Below, piece after piece: positions 25,116-32,809 of a stretch of 34,065 nt of DNA. The DNA comes from Lysobacterales bacterium (GTDB taxonomy: Bacteria; Pseudomonadota; Gammaproteobacteria; Xanthomonadales; SZUA-36), in assembly GCA_013002505.1 (NCBI GenBank), contig JABDJL010000131.1, positions 1-34,065 of the forward strand, given 5' to 3'. How positions within the stretch are numbered: position 1 is the stretch's first letter; each line of letters begins with the position of its first letter. A program made the translations under genes and the position numbers. Below the pieces are notes generated by a model. That model ran no database searches and was not told the DNA's origin. It saw nothing but the letters and a program-made list of their open reading frames with translations.

Positions 25116-27239
25116 ATGCTGACCGCTATGTGGGGACAGATCATGAATTGCAGAATTACCGTATTGCGAGCGGGCCTGGGCCTGCTGCTGGCGCTTTCAC
25201 CCATGACCAGTGTCTGGGCAGACACGGAAGTCAATGATGCCAGCTTCAGCGCTTCTGGCAACGGGGACGTGACCATTACGTTGTCCACTGATGGCGATAC
25301 GCCAACGGTCAGCGTGTTTTCAACCGACAATCCTGCACGAATCGTGCTGGACCTTGCCGACACCACCAGCAATGTCGATTCGTCGCCAGTCAGTGTCGGT
25401 GCCGGGGCGGTGCAAAGTTTCACGACTTTGGCAGCCGGCGGTCGGACCCGCGTTCTGGTAGACCTATCGCGCATGGCAACTTACGACTACAGCGCCGACC
25501 AGGGGCAGGTTGTACTGTCAATTTCAGGGGGTGGTTCGAGCGTGGCTGCATCCAGCGGCTCAATTCAGGTCGAGAATATTGATTTTCGCCGCGGCGAAAA
25601 TGGCCAAAGCCAGGTGATTGTAGGGTTAAGCAGGGACGGCGCAAACGTTTCCGTCAGCAGCAGCGCAGGAAGGCTGGACGTCGATATTTTTGACGCAAGT
25701 CTGCCCGAGCGCCTCGACCAGCGACTTGACGTTGTAGATTTTGCAACGCCGGTTCAGATGATCGATGCGTCGGGACGCGGAAATGGCGTGCGGCTGAGTA
25801 TGTCGGTCAACGGCGATTTTGAGAATATGCATTACCAGTCGGGGTCTGACTTGATTATCGAAGTGTCTGAAAAGGCGCAGGTAGCTGCGGCCGAGGATGA
25901 CGGCATCACTTTCTACCATGAAAAGGTTTATACCGGCACCAGGGTCACCTTTAATTTCCAGGACATTCCGGTCCGTTCGGTCTTGCAGCTGATTGCCGAT
26001 GTGGCTCAGCTGAATATCGTTGTCGCGGACAACGTTGTAGGTAGCCTGACCTTGCGCCTGACCAACGTTCCGTGGGACCAGGCACTGGACATCGTGCTCG
26101 ACGCCCGCAACCTCGACAAGCGCGAAAATGGTAACGTCATTTGGATCGCGCCAACCGCTGATATAGCCAACCGCGAGCAGGAATTGCTGCAGGCAATGCA
26201 GGATCGCCAGGAGCTGGAACCCTTGCAGACCATCTTGATCCCGGTCAGTTATGCTTCTGCTGAAGCGCTGAGGGATCTGATCGAAGAATCTTCAGACCAG
26301 GGAATCGAAAACGAAGGCCTGTTATCAGATCGAGGTTCGGTCACGATAGATGAACGTACCAACACCCTGTTGGTGACGGACACGCCAGAAAAGATCGCCG
26401 AGATTCAACGTCTCATCGTGGAGCTTGATCACCCGGTTCGCCAGGTTCAGATCGAATCCCGAATCGTCGTGGCCAGCAGTGATTTCAGCCACAACCTGGG
26501 CGTGCGCTTCGGTGTGACGGCGAATCACGTGGGCAGCAACATACTCTCCATCGCTGCCGATGGAGACGGCGCGGACCTGGTGAATCCAGCGACCGACCCG
26601 CGCGATGATGGCCTGATTGATATTCCGGGTATTCCGCAACGCTATAACGTTAACTTGCCCGCTCCCGTTACCAACGCGGGTACGCTGGGTATTTCCTTCC
26701 TGTCCGGCGACTGGTTGCTGGATCTTGAGCTCTCTGCACTTGAAGCCGAGGGCGAAGGCGAGGTGATTTCCACACCGCGAATTGTGACGGCCAACCAGAG
26801 CGAAGCATTTATTCAGCAGGGTGTTGAGATTCCGTTTGAGGAAGCAACGTCTTCGGGCGCTTCCTCGGTGCAGTTCAAGGAAGCCGTGCTGGAATTAAAG
26901 GCGACCCCGCTGATTACGCCTGACAACCGGATTCAACTGGAACTCGAGGTTAAGCAGGACACCGTGGGTGAAATATTCCAGACCGGTCGAGGCGGGTCTG
27001 TGCCGTCCATCGATACGCGCGAGTTGATGACCAGCGTGCTGGTCAATAACGGCGAAACAATCGTGTTGGGTGGTATCTTCCAGGATGAGAAGAATCGCAG
27101 TTCTGACAAGGTGCCATACCTGAGCAGCATCCCGGGCCTGGGCAACCTGTTCAAGCGCAAGTCCAATTCGACCACCAAGCGCGAATTGCTGATTTTCGTG
27201 ACACCGACCATCGTAGAAGATCGTCCGCCGGTTAACTGA
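25116..27239 (+). CDS. pilQ: Type IV pilus secretin PilQ
   Basis: Outer-membrane secretin through which the pilus passes and through which transforming DNA can enter. After a Sec signal peptide (core LRAGLGLLLALSPMTSVWA, cleavage before DTEV) come two AMIN domains that bind peptidoglycan, a secretin/TonB short N-terminal domain (VRSVLQLIADVAQLNIVVADNVVGSLTLRL), an N1 domain, and the C-terminal secretin core ending VPYLSSIPGLGNLFKRKS...ELLIFVTPTIVED. The start is uncertain: the frame is open from GTG 25041 at the end of pilP, with in-frame ATGs at 25083, 25116, 25128 and 25143. I chose 25116 because AGGGAAGA lies 5 bases upstream and the signal peptide then has a normal N-region; 25143 with GGGGA is also plausible. 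Total length is about 707 residues. Confidence 0.93.
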   Translation: MLTAMWGQIMNCRITVLRAGLGLLLALSPMTSVWADTEVNDASFSASGNGDVTITLSTDGDTPTVSVFSTDNPARIVLDLADTTSNVDSSPVSVGAGAVQSFTTLAAGGRTRVLVDLSRMATYDYSADQGQVVLSISGGGSSVAASSGSIQVENIDFRRGENGQSQVIVGLSRDGANVSVSSSAGRLDVDIFDASLPERLDQRLDVVDFATPVQMIDASGRGNGVRLSMSVNGDFENMHYQSGSDLIIEVSEKAQVAAAEDDGITFYHEKVYTGTRVTFNFQDIPVRSVLQLIADVAQLNIVVADNVVGSLTLRLTNVPWDQALDIVLDARNLDKRENGNVIWIAPTADIANREQELLQAMQDRQELEPLQTILIPVSYASAEALRDLIEESSDQGIENEGLLSDRGSVTIDERTNTLLVTDTPEKIAEIQRLIVELDHPVRQVQIESRIVVASSDFSHNLGVRFGVTANHVGSNILSIAADGDGADLVNPATDPRDDGLIDIPGIPQRYNVNLPAPVTNAGTLGISFLSGDWLLDLELSALEAEGEGEVISTPRIVTANQSEAFIQQGVEIPFEEATSSGASSVQFKEAVLELKATPLITPDNRIQLELEVKQDTVGEIFQTGRGGSVPSIDTRELMTSVLVNNGETIVLGGIFQDEKNRSSDKVPYLSSIPGLGNLFKRKSNSTTKRELLIFVTPTIVEDRPPVN

Positions 27240-27260
27240 ATAAAGCGGTAATCAAAGAGA

Positions 27261-27286
27261 AGCCCGGCGAGTCCGGGCTTTTTTTT
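27261..27286 (+). terminator. Intrinsic terminator after pilQ
   Basis: AGCCCGG (27261-27267) pairs perfectly with CCGGGCT (27273-27279) around a five-base CGAGT loop and is followed by eight T residues (27279-27286). It lies 21 bases after the pilQ stop and ends the pilMNOPQ operon. Confidence 0.93.
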
Positions 27287-27336
27287 GTGCGCTTTTTCGC
27301 GCCGAACAATGGATAATCAGGCTTCACTTGCCGACC

Positions 27337-28137
27337 ATGATTACCTTGACGAAAGTTTTTGAATTCATACCGTCGACTCGTCCTTTGTTGGTCAGTATCC
27401 CGCACGCGGGTACGGAACTGTCACCGGGGCTGGCCGCCAGGCTCAGTGAACCGGCCGCCCATTTGCCGGATACCGACTGGTTTGTTAACCGCCTGTATGC
27501 CTGGGCGGCTGATGTCGGTGCAGGTGTCATCTGCGCCCGCTTTTCGCGCTACGTGGTCGACCTGAACCGGCCACCCGACGACGCCAGGCTATATTCCGGA
27601 GCGACCACGGGGCTGGTCCCTTTGACGACCTTTGAAGGGCAGGCGATTTACCAGCACGAGCCTCCCTCGGGGCTGGAAGTCCAGGAACGCGTCCAGGCCT
27701 ATCACGGGCCATACCACGATGCGCTTGAAGCCGAATTGCAGCGCATACATCGTCGTTTCGGTTATGCGCTGCTGCTGGATGCGCATTCGATTCGCAGTGT
27801 CGTGCCCATGTTGTTCAAAGGGCAGCTTCCGGATCTTAACCTCGGCAGCTTTGACCGCCGCAGCGCCGACCCGCAACTGATCAAACGGTCTGTATCCGTG
27901 CTCGAAGGGCAGTCGGAATTCAGCCACGATATAGACGGCCGCTTCAAGGGTGGCTATATCACTCGCCACTATGGCCGGCCCCAGCAGGGTTTTCACGCCT
28001 TGCAACTTGAAATCGCGCAGCGTGCGTACATGCGGGAAACGCCTCCCCGGTGGGATCATGACCGCGCCGCCAGGATTCAGCCGGTGTTATCCACCTTGCT
28101 TGAATCGATGATTGAGTGGGGCGCCGCCCATGGCTGA
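27337..28137 (+). CDS. hutG: N-formylglutamate deformylase
   Basis: Hydrolyses N-formyl-L-glutamate to glutamate and formate, the last step of the five-step histidine degradation route. The 266 residues have the family metal-binding and substrate motifs: LLVSIPHAGTELSP near 17-30, VVDLNRPPDDARLY at 73-86, LLLDAHSIRS near 148, and the C-terminal GRFKGGYITRHYGRP. I chose the ATG at 27337 rather than the TTG three codons upstream; neither has a strong ribosome site. It lies beyond the pilQ terminator, so it needs its own promoter, which I could not identify. The next gene, hutF, overlaps its end by 8 bases. Confidence 0.92.
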   Translation: MITLTKVFEFIPSTRPLLVSIPHAGTELSPGLAARLSEPAAHLPDTDWFVNRLYAWAADVGAGVICARFSRYVVDLNRPPDDARLYSGATTGLVPLTTFEGQAIYQHEPPSGLEVQERVQAYHGPYHDALEAELQRIHRRFGYALLLDAHSIRSVVPMLFKGQLPDLNLGSFDRRSADPQLIKRSVSVLEGQSEFSHDIDGRFKGGYITRHYGRPQQGFHALQLEIAQRAYMRETPPRWDHDRAARIQPVLSTLLESMIEWGAAHG

Positions 28138-29500
28138 GAGGCGAATACATTGCCACCGCGTGATGCTGGAATCCGGATGGGCTACCGGGCAACTACTGGA
28201 ACTGGACAGTGACGGTTTCGTAAGTGCGATCAGCGACCATGGCGGAGAGCAAGTCGACTCGGAACTGAAAGGACCGGTCATTCCCGGGATGTCCAATTGC
28301 CACAGCCACGCATTTCAGCGCCTGATGGCTGGCCTGACCAGCGGCACAAGTGCTGGTGTGGACAATTTCTGGAGTTGGCGCGAAGCGATGTACGGCTTTG
28401 CGCGGCAACTCACGCCCGAACAAATAGAGGCTTGCGCAGCCTGGCTGTATGCTGAAATGCTGTCAGCGGGATACACCTCCTGTGGCGAGTTTCACTATCT
28501 CCACCACCAGGCGGACGGCACACCATACCCGAACCTCGCTGAAACCAGTGCGCGGATACTTTCTGCCGCCAACCGGTCGGGAATCTCGCTGACGCTACTG
28601 CCCGTGTATTACCAATCTTCCGGATTTGGAAACAAGGGTGTCGAGCCACACCAGCGCCGCTTCGCCAACAGCCTTGATGATTACCTGGCGATCATTGACC
28701 AGGTGCAGAAGATGGTTGCCCATTCTCCCGTTCTCCGGTCTGGAATTGCACCTCATTCCCTGCGTGCGGTTCCGACATCCGCCCTGGCGGAGCTGCTCGG
28801 CGCGAGCGATGACCGCCTGCCGGTTCACATTCATGTCGCAGAACAATTGGCGGAAGTTGAACAATGCGTTGATCACCTTGGTGCAAGACCCGTTCAGTGG
28901 CTGCTCGACAGCGTCAATGTTGACGGCCGGTGGTGCCTGGTTCACGCCACCCACATGGAGCCACAGGAGGCCCGGCTAGCCGCTGCCAGTGGCGCCATTG
29001 CGGGCCTTTGCCCAAGCACTGAAGCGGACCTTGGTGACGGCTTTTTCAATGCGGCGCAGTGGCTGGCTGATGGTGGAAAAATGAGCATTGGGTCTGACAG
29101 CAACCTGGTCGTCTCGCCCTCCGAAGAATTGCGGCTGCTCGAATTCACAGAAAGGCTTCGAAGACGGCAAAGGAATGTGCTGCGCAGTGAGAACCAGCCA
29201 TGCGGCATGTTTCTGTGGCAGCATGCTGCACGGAACGGCGCCAGGGCGATTGACCAGCCTGCCGGCCGCATCGCAAAGGGATGCCGCGCGGACCTGGTTG
29301 AGCTCAATCCAGATCACCCCTTGCTCGCCTCCAGGAGCGAGGAATCAATATTGGAGACCGTGGTTTTTGCCGGCCTGGAAGGAATGATCCGCTCGGTTTT
29401 CGTGGCCGGAAATCAGGTCGTTTCGGACGGTTTGCATGTCAATCACGAACTACTTGCCGGGGCCTTTAAAGAGGTCAGCGGCGCCTTGTTGCAGGCATGA
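28130..29500 (+). CDS. hutF: Formimidoylglutamate deiminase
   Basis: Amidohydrolase-superfamily enzyme that deaminates N-formimino-L-glutamate to N-formyl-L-glutamate plus ammonia, the substrate for HutG upstream. The 456 residues show the metal-binding HxH (His58, His60) in GMSNCHSHAFQR, SAGYTSCGEFHYLHH near 108-122, APHSLRAVP, VHIHVAEQ, and the catalytic Asp in GSDSNLVVSPSEELRLLE. These motifs match HutF rather than guanine deaminase or imidazolonepropionase. I chose ATG 28130; a TTG at 28112 would lengthen the overlap with hutG. The stop overlaps the next gene start by four bases (ATGA). Confidence 0.93.
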   Translation: MAERRIHCHRVMLESGWATGQLLELDSDGFVSAISDHGGEQVDSELKGPVIPGMSNCHSHAFQRLMAGLTSGTSAGVDNFWSWREAMYGFARQLTPEQIEACAAWLYAEMLSAGYTSCGEFHYLHHQADGTPYPNLAETSARILSAANRSGISLTLLPVYYQSSGFGNKGVEPHQRRFANSLDDYLAIIDQVQKMVAHSPVLRSGIAPHSLRAVPTSALAELLGASDDRLPVHIHVAEQLAEVEQCVDHLGARPVQWLLDSVNVDGRWCLVHATHMEPQEARLAAASGAIAGLCPSTEADLGDGFFNAAQWLADGGKMSIGSDSNLVVSPSEELRLLEFTERLRRRQRNVLRSENQPCGMFLWQHAARNGARAIDQPAGRIAKGCRADLVELNPDHPLLASRSEESILETVVFAGLEGMIRSVFVAGNQVVSDGLHVNHELLAGAFKEVSGALLQA

Positions 29501-30093
29501 ACGATTTACCCAGTGCGCCCGCCACTGAGCGAAACAGGTATCCAATACTGGAGCAGCTCAAGGTGTTGCTGCCTGAAAATGCGCAGGTGCTGGAAATCGG
29601 CTCCGGCCTGGGACAGCACGCTGTGTTTTTCAGTGACGCAATGCCCGGAATCGAGTGGCAACCGAGCGAACGCAAACCGGAACTGCCCAGCCTGGAAATG
29701 CGGGTCGCCCGTCAGGGCGGCGCTAATCTTAAGCGGCCTGTACAGCTAGACGTGCAAGCCGACCCCTGGCCGTCCGGACCATTCGACGTGGTCTTCACAG
29801 CCAACACCGCGCACATCATGTCCTGGCTGGGCGTGAAGCGGCTATTCGAAGGTGCTGCCGCAGTATTGCCGGCCGGTGGCATGTTAATTATCTATGGGCC
29901 GTTCACGCTTGACGGTCAGTTCACCTCCTCCGGCAACCTGGCGTTCGATCGGGACCTGCGATCTCAGGACCCGGAAATGGGGCTTCGTGACGTGACGGAC
30001 ATTGATAAGCTGGGAAAGAATCATCATATGGTGCGCATATCCAGGATAGATATGCCGGCGAACAACATGCTGCTGGTATTGAGGCGCTATTGA
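29497..30093 (+). CDS. DUF938 SAM-dependent methyltransferase-like protein
   Basis: Member of the DUF938 family, with a class I methyltransferase-like fold. The 198 residues contain an AdoMet-binding-type motif VLEIGSGLGQHAVFFSDAMP at about 31-50, an acidic strand-2 region WQPSERKPE, the DVVFTANTAHIMSW block at about 93-106, and LIIYGPFTLDGQFTSSGNLAFDRDLRSQDPEMGLRD, which is the most characteristic DUF938 segment. The substrate is unknown for the family. It is translationally coupled to hutF (ATGA overlap) and one base from the next gene, so it is part of the hutG-hutF-DUF938-msrC transcription unit. Confidence 0.9.
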   Translation: MNDLPSAPATERNRYPILEQLKVLLPENAQVLEIGSGLGQHAVFFSDAMPGIEWQPSERKPELPSLEMRVARQGGANLKRPVQLDVQADPWPSGPFDVVFTANTAHIMSWLGVKRLFEGAAAVLPAGGMLIIYGPFTLDGQFTSSGNLAFDRDLRSQDPEMGLRDVTDIDKLGKNHHMVRISRIDMPANNMLLVLRRY

Positions 30094-30094
30094 T

Positions 30095-30571
30095 ATGACA
30101 AACCAAGACCATGCCCATCATCGTATCAACCACGAGTTGCTCGCTGCCCAGGCCGAGGCGTTGCTGTCCGGTCAACGCCACAGGATCGCCAACGCCGCCA
30201 ACCTCAGCGCGCTGATTTACCAGGAGTTGCCTGATGTCAACTGGGCCGGGTTCTATTTTGTTGAAGACGATCGCCTCGTTCTGGGTCCTTTCCAGGGCAA
30301 GCCGGCCTGCGTTGAAATTCCAATTGGCCAGGGAGTGTGCGGTACGGCTGCGAAACTTAACCAGGTTCAGCGCGTGGCGGATGTCCACCAGTTTGACGGG
30401 CACATCGTCTGCGATTCAGACTCCGAATCTGAGCTGGTTGTGCCATTGGTCAAGGGCGGATTCGTCATCGGGGTGCTCGATATCGACAGCCCGACGGCGG
30501 GCCGATTCAGCGAAGCTGACGAGCACGCATTGACGCAGTTGGCGAAGATCTATGAAAACTCGATTGATTGA
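30095..30571 (+). CDS. msrC: Free methionine-(R)-sulfoxide reductase (GAF domain, fRMsr)
   Basis: GAF-domain enzyme that reduces free L-methionine-(R)-sulfoxide using thioredoxin. The 158 residues form a single GAF domain with the three conserved cysteines: Cys72 in GKPACVEIPIGQG, Cys82 in GVCGTA and Cys106 in GHIVCDSDSESELVVP, the last being the expected catalytic residue. NWAGFYF near 49-55 is also diagnostic. It ends the hutG operon; the convergent SixA-like gene lies only 11 bases away and no terminator hairpin is visible there. Confidence 0.93.
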   Translation: MTNQDHAHHRINHELLAAQAEALLSGQRHRIANAANLSALIYQELPDVNWAGFYFVEDDRLVLGPFQGKPACVEIPIGQGVCGTAAKLNQVQRVADVHQFDGHIVCDSDSESELVVPLVKGGFVIGVLDIDSPTAGRFSEADEHALTQLAKIYENSID

Positions 30572-30582
30572 GTGCGGGGCAT

Positions 30583-31083
30583 TCAGAGGTCCTTTCTGCG
30601 AATCCAGTGCCTGAGCGCACCGTGACCGGCGTCTGACCTGAATCCGCCAGGAAACTCGATGACCGCCAGAGTTCCGGTAGGCATCTTGTGAATTTCAGTC
30701 GTGTCCTCGTTGCGGGCGAGGCCCAGCGCCAGGTGCTCAAAGCCCGGGTTATGGCCCACCATCATCAAGCTATTGCAGCTTTCAAACGCTTCATCCGCCA
30801 GTGCGTGAAGGGATCCGGCAGTTGCCTCGTAGATGGCATCGGAATAGGTCGTGTTGGTCTCCAAGTCCGGGTGTGCCGAAACGAAGGGCGCCAGCGTCTC
30901 ACGGGTTCTTCTGGAGCTGGAGCACAGCGCTTTCTCGGGCCATTCAATGAGTTCGCCAAACCTGGCAAGCAGCGCTTGCATGTGGACGCGGCCGCGCTCG
31001 CTGAGGGGCCGCGTGAAATCATTGACTCCCGGTACCCATGGCTCGGCCTTGGCGTGTCTTAAAAGGTAAAGAAATTGACTCAT
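30583..31083 (-). CDS. sixA: SixA-like histidine phosphatase
   Basis: Histidine-phosphatase (RHG superfamily) protein of the SixA type; E. coli SixA removes phosphate from a histidine of the nitrogen phosphotransferase protein NPr. The 166 residues start with the catalytic LLRHAKAEP (His10), continue with RPLSERGRVHMQAL and SSRRTRETLAPF, and have the second catalytic His111 in MVGHNPGFEHLAL. The length fits SixA, which is shorter than phosphoglycerate mutases. The target cannot be told here. It begins 91 bases beyond the stop of the tag gene on the same strand, with GGG and an A-rich stretch before the ATG. Confidence 0.85.
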   Translation of the reverse strand: MSQFLYLLRHAKAEPWVPGVNDFTRPLSERGRVHMQALLARFGELIEWPEKALCSSSRRTRETLAPFVSAHPDLETNTTYSDAIYEATAGSLHALADEAFESCNSLMMVGHNPGFEHLALGLARNEDTTEIHKMPTGTLAVIEFPGGFRSDAGHGALRHWIRRKDL

Positions 31084-31174
31084 TTTTATTTTTTCCCAGG
31101 GCCAGGGGCGGCGCGCAGGCGCAATAATGCCTAATCCTGCAAGTGGCGTGCAAGCTTAAAAGCGATGCCCGGGT

Positions 31175-31780
31175 TCAGTGCCATTGAAAGTCGATTGCCA
31201 GGGTCCGGCATTCGGCATGCCTGAAACAGGACGTTTCATGATCGTTGACCATGCCGGCCGCCTGCATGAATGCATAACATGTCGTGGGCCCGACAAAGCG
31301 GAAGCCGAACTGCTTGAGACGCTTGCTCAGCGCTGTTGACTGCCGGGTTGATGCGGGAATTTCCGATAATGATTTCCACCGGTTGATCCTCGGCTGACGC
31401 CCGACAGCTTCCCAGCTTACTTTCGACAGGGAATTGCCCTGGTCCCAGAGCGCCAGGATGCGTCGGGCATTATTGATCGTCGATTCGATTTTTCCACGGT
31501 GGCGAACAATCGCCGGCTCATTGACCAGCTTTTCAACCATATCCTGGCCAAACCCCGCAACCCGGCCGGGATCAAATTCAGCAAAAGCTTGCCGGTATCC
31601 TTCACGTTTCCGCAATATGGTGATCCAGCTCAGGCCGGCCTGGGCGCCTTCGAGCGTAAGCATCTCGAACAGGCGGTTCTCAGATATTTCCGGCATACCC
31701 CATTCCCGGTCGTGGTAGGCGACATTCAACGGATCGTCACCTGCCCAGTGACATCGCTGTTTAGCCGCTTCAGCCACCAC
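31175..31780 (-). CDS. tag: DNA-3-methyladenine glycosylase I
   Basis: Base-excision repair glycosylase that removes 3-methyladenine from alkylated DNA. The 201 residues carry the zinc-binding set Cys10 (RCHWAG), His23 (YHDREWG), His181 and Cys185 (NDHETSCFRH), and the substrate-binding LEGAQAGLSWITILRKREGYR with Glu44 as the expected catalytic-pocket acid. The core FGFRFVGPTTCYAFMQAAGMVNDH is diagnostic for Tag. The start is GTG at 31780 (a second GTG follows immediately), overlapping the end of the dehydratase gene by 11 bases, so the two are translationally coupled. Confidence 0.95.
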   Translation of the reverse strand: MVAEAAKQRCHWAGDDPLNVAYHDREWGMPEISENRLFEMLTLEGAQAGLSWITILRKREGYRQAFAEFDPGRVAGFGQDMVEKLVNEPAIVRHRGKIESTINNARRILALWDQGNSLSKVSWEAVGRQPRINRWKSLSEIPASTRQSTALSKRLKQFGFRFVGPTTCYAFMQAAGMVNDHETSCFRHAECRTLAIDFQWH

Positions 31781-32750
31781 TCGAATGCGCCAGGTCGGGG
31801 AAAAGGCCAGGGTCTATGTTGCCACCGCTAAGAATCATTCCTACGCGCTGCCCGGTGAAACGGTCCGGGTGCTGCATGATTGCGGCGATGACTGTTGCCG
31901 CCGAGGGTTCAATGACCATGCCCAGGTGCTCGTAGGCCAGGTAAACTGCTTGCCGAATGCCTTCCTCGCTGACGGTCAAAACGTCATATACCAGTTCCTT
32001 GATGATCGGGAATGTCATTTCACCGACCACTGCGCGCAGGCCGTCAGCGATGGTATCCGGATTCCACGAATCGACCCGCTTACCCTGGCTGAAGCTCTTG
32101 AACGTGTCGGCAGCGCCGGCTGGCTCGGCAGCTATGACCCGGATCTTGGGATCCGCGTGCCTGGCCGCAATGGCAGAACCGCTGACCAGGCCGCCACCTC
32201 CAACGGGTGTTATCAGGTAGTCAAGTCGCGGTACTTCCTGGATAAATTCGAGCGCCGCCGTGCCCTGGCCGGCAATGATGTCGGGATGATCATACGGTGG
32301 GATCGGCACCAGGCCCTTGCGAACCAGCTCGGCAAGCCCGGCTTCGCGCGCCGATTGGTTCGCTGCGCAGAAAATAACCTCACCACCGTGCCTGCGTACT
32401 GAATCCACCTTCGCCCTGACTGCATTGTCGGGCATCACGACATACGCCTTGCGGTTACTTGAGGAAGCGGCACAGGCCAGGGCAGCGCCGTGATTGCCGG
32501 ATGAATGGGTCGCAACATCCTGCAAAATGCCCAGTTCGACCAGTTTCAGAACGGCGTTGCTTGCGCCGCGCAGCTTGAATGCACCGGTTGCCTGCCTATT
32601 TTCACACTTGAACCAGGCCTGGCACCCCAGTTGACTGTTGAGTGTTTCGGATTCAACCACCGGTGTTCGCTGAACGTGGCCCTTGATTCTCTGGGCCGCC
32701 GCAGCAATGTCGGTATATTCAGGCCGGATCATTTCGGAGTCTGCGCTCAT
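31770..32750 (-). CDS. Threonine/serine dehydratase, PLP-dependent, catabolic type
   Basis: Fold type II PLP enzyme that dehydrates threonine or serine to an oxo acid and ammonia; serine racemase or hydroxyaspartate dehydratase activity is also possible in this family. The 326 residues have the PLP Lys59 in ATGAFKLRGASNA, the substrate loop SSGNHG at 83-88, the phosphate-binding VGGGGL at 183-188 and a C-terminal ILSGGNID. There is no C-terminal regulatory ACT-like domain, so it is not biosynthetic IlvA. I chose ATG 32750; the frame is open upstream to 32915 but that part lies within pepN and shows no homology. RidA, which clears the enamine product of such enzymes, is encoded at 9881-10261. 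Confidence 0.9.
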   Translation of the reverse strand: MSADSEMIRPEYTDIAAAAQRIKGHVQRTPVVESETLNSQLGCQAWFKCENRQATGAFKLRGASNAVLKLVELGILQDVATHSSGNHGAALACAASSSNRKAYVVMPDNAVRAKVDSVRRHGGEVIFCAANQSAREAGLAELVRKGLVPIPPYDHPDIIAGQGTAALEFIQEVPRLDYLITPVGGGGLVSGSAIAARHADPKIRVIAAEPAGAADTFKSFSQGKRVDSWNPDTIADGLRAVVGEMTFPIIKELVYDVLTVSEEGIRQAVYLAYEHLGMVIEPSAATVIAAIMQHPDRFTGQRVGMILSGGNIDPGLFPDLAHSSGG

Positions 32751-32809
32751 GCGCCTATAATACTGGCCCGCTGCGCCGCGCCACCAGTCCGAATCACAAG
32801 GAATTCCAT
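32751..32809 (+). promoter_or_regulatory. Divergent dehydratase/pepN promoter region
   Basis: The 59-base gap between the divergent dehydratase and pepN genes contains a perfect sigma-70 -10 hexamer TATAAT at 32756-32761 on the plus strand, 48 bases before the pepN ATG. The best -35 candidate, TTCGGA at 32733-32738, is weak and lies inside the dehydratase gene. AAGGAA before the ATG (32798-32803) is a good ribosome site for pepN. Confidence 0.45.
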
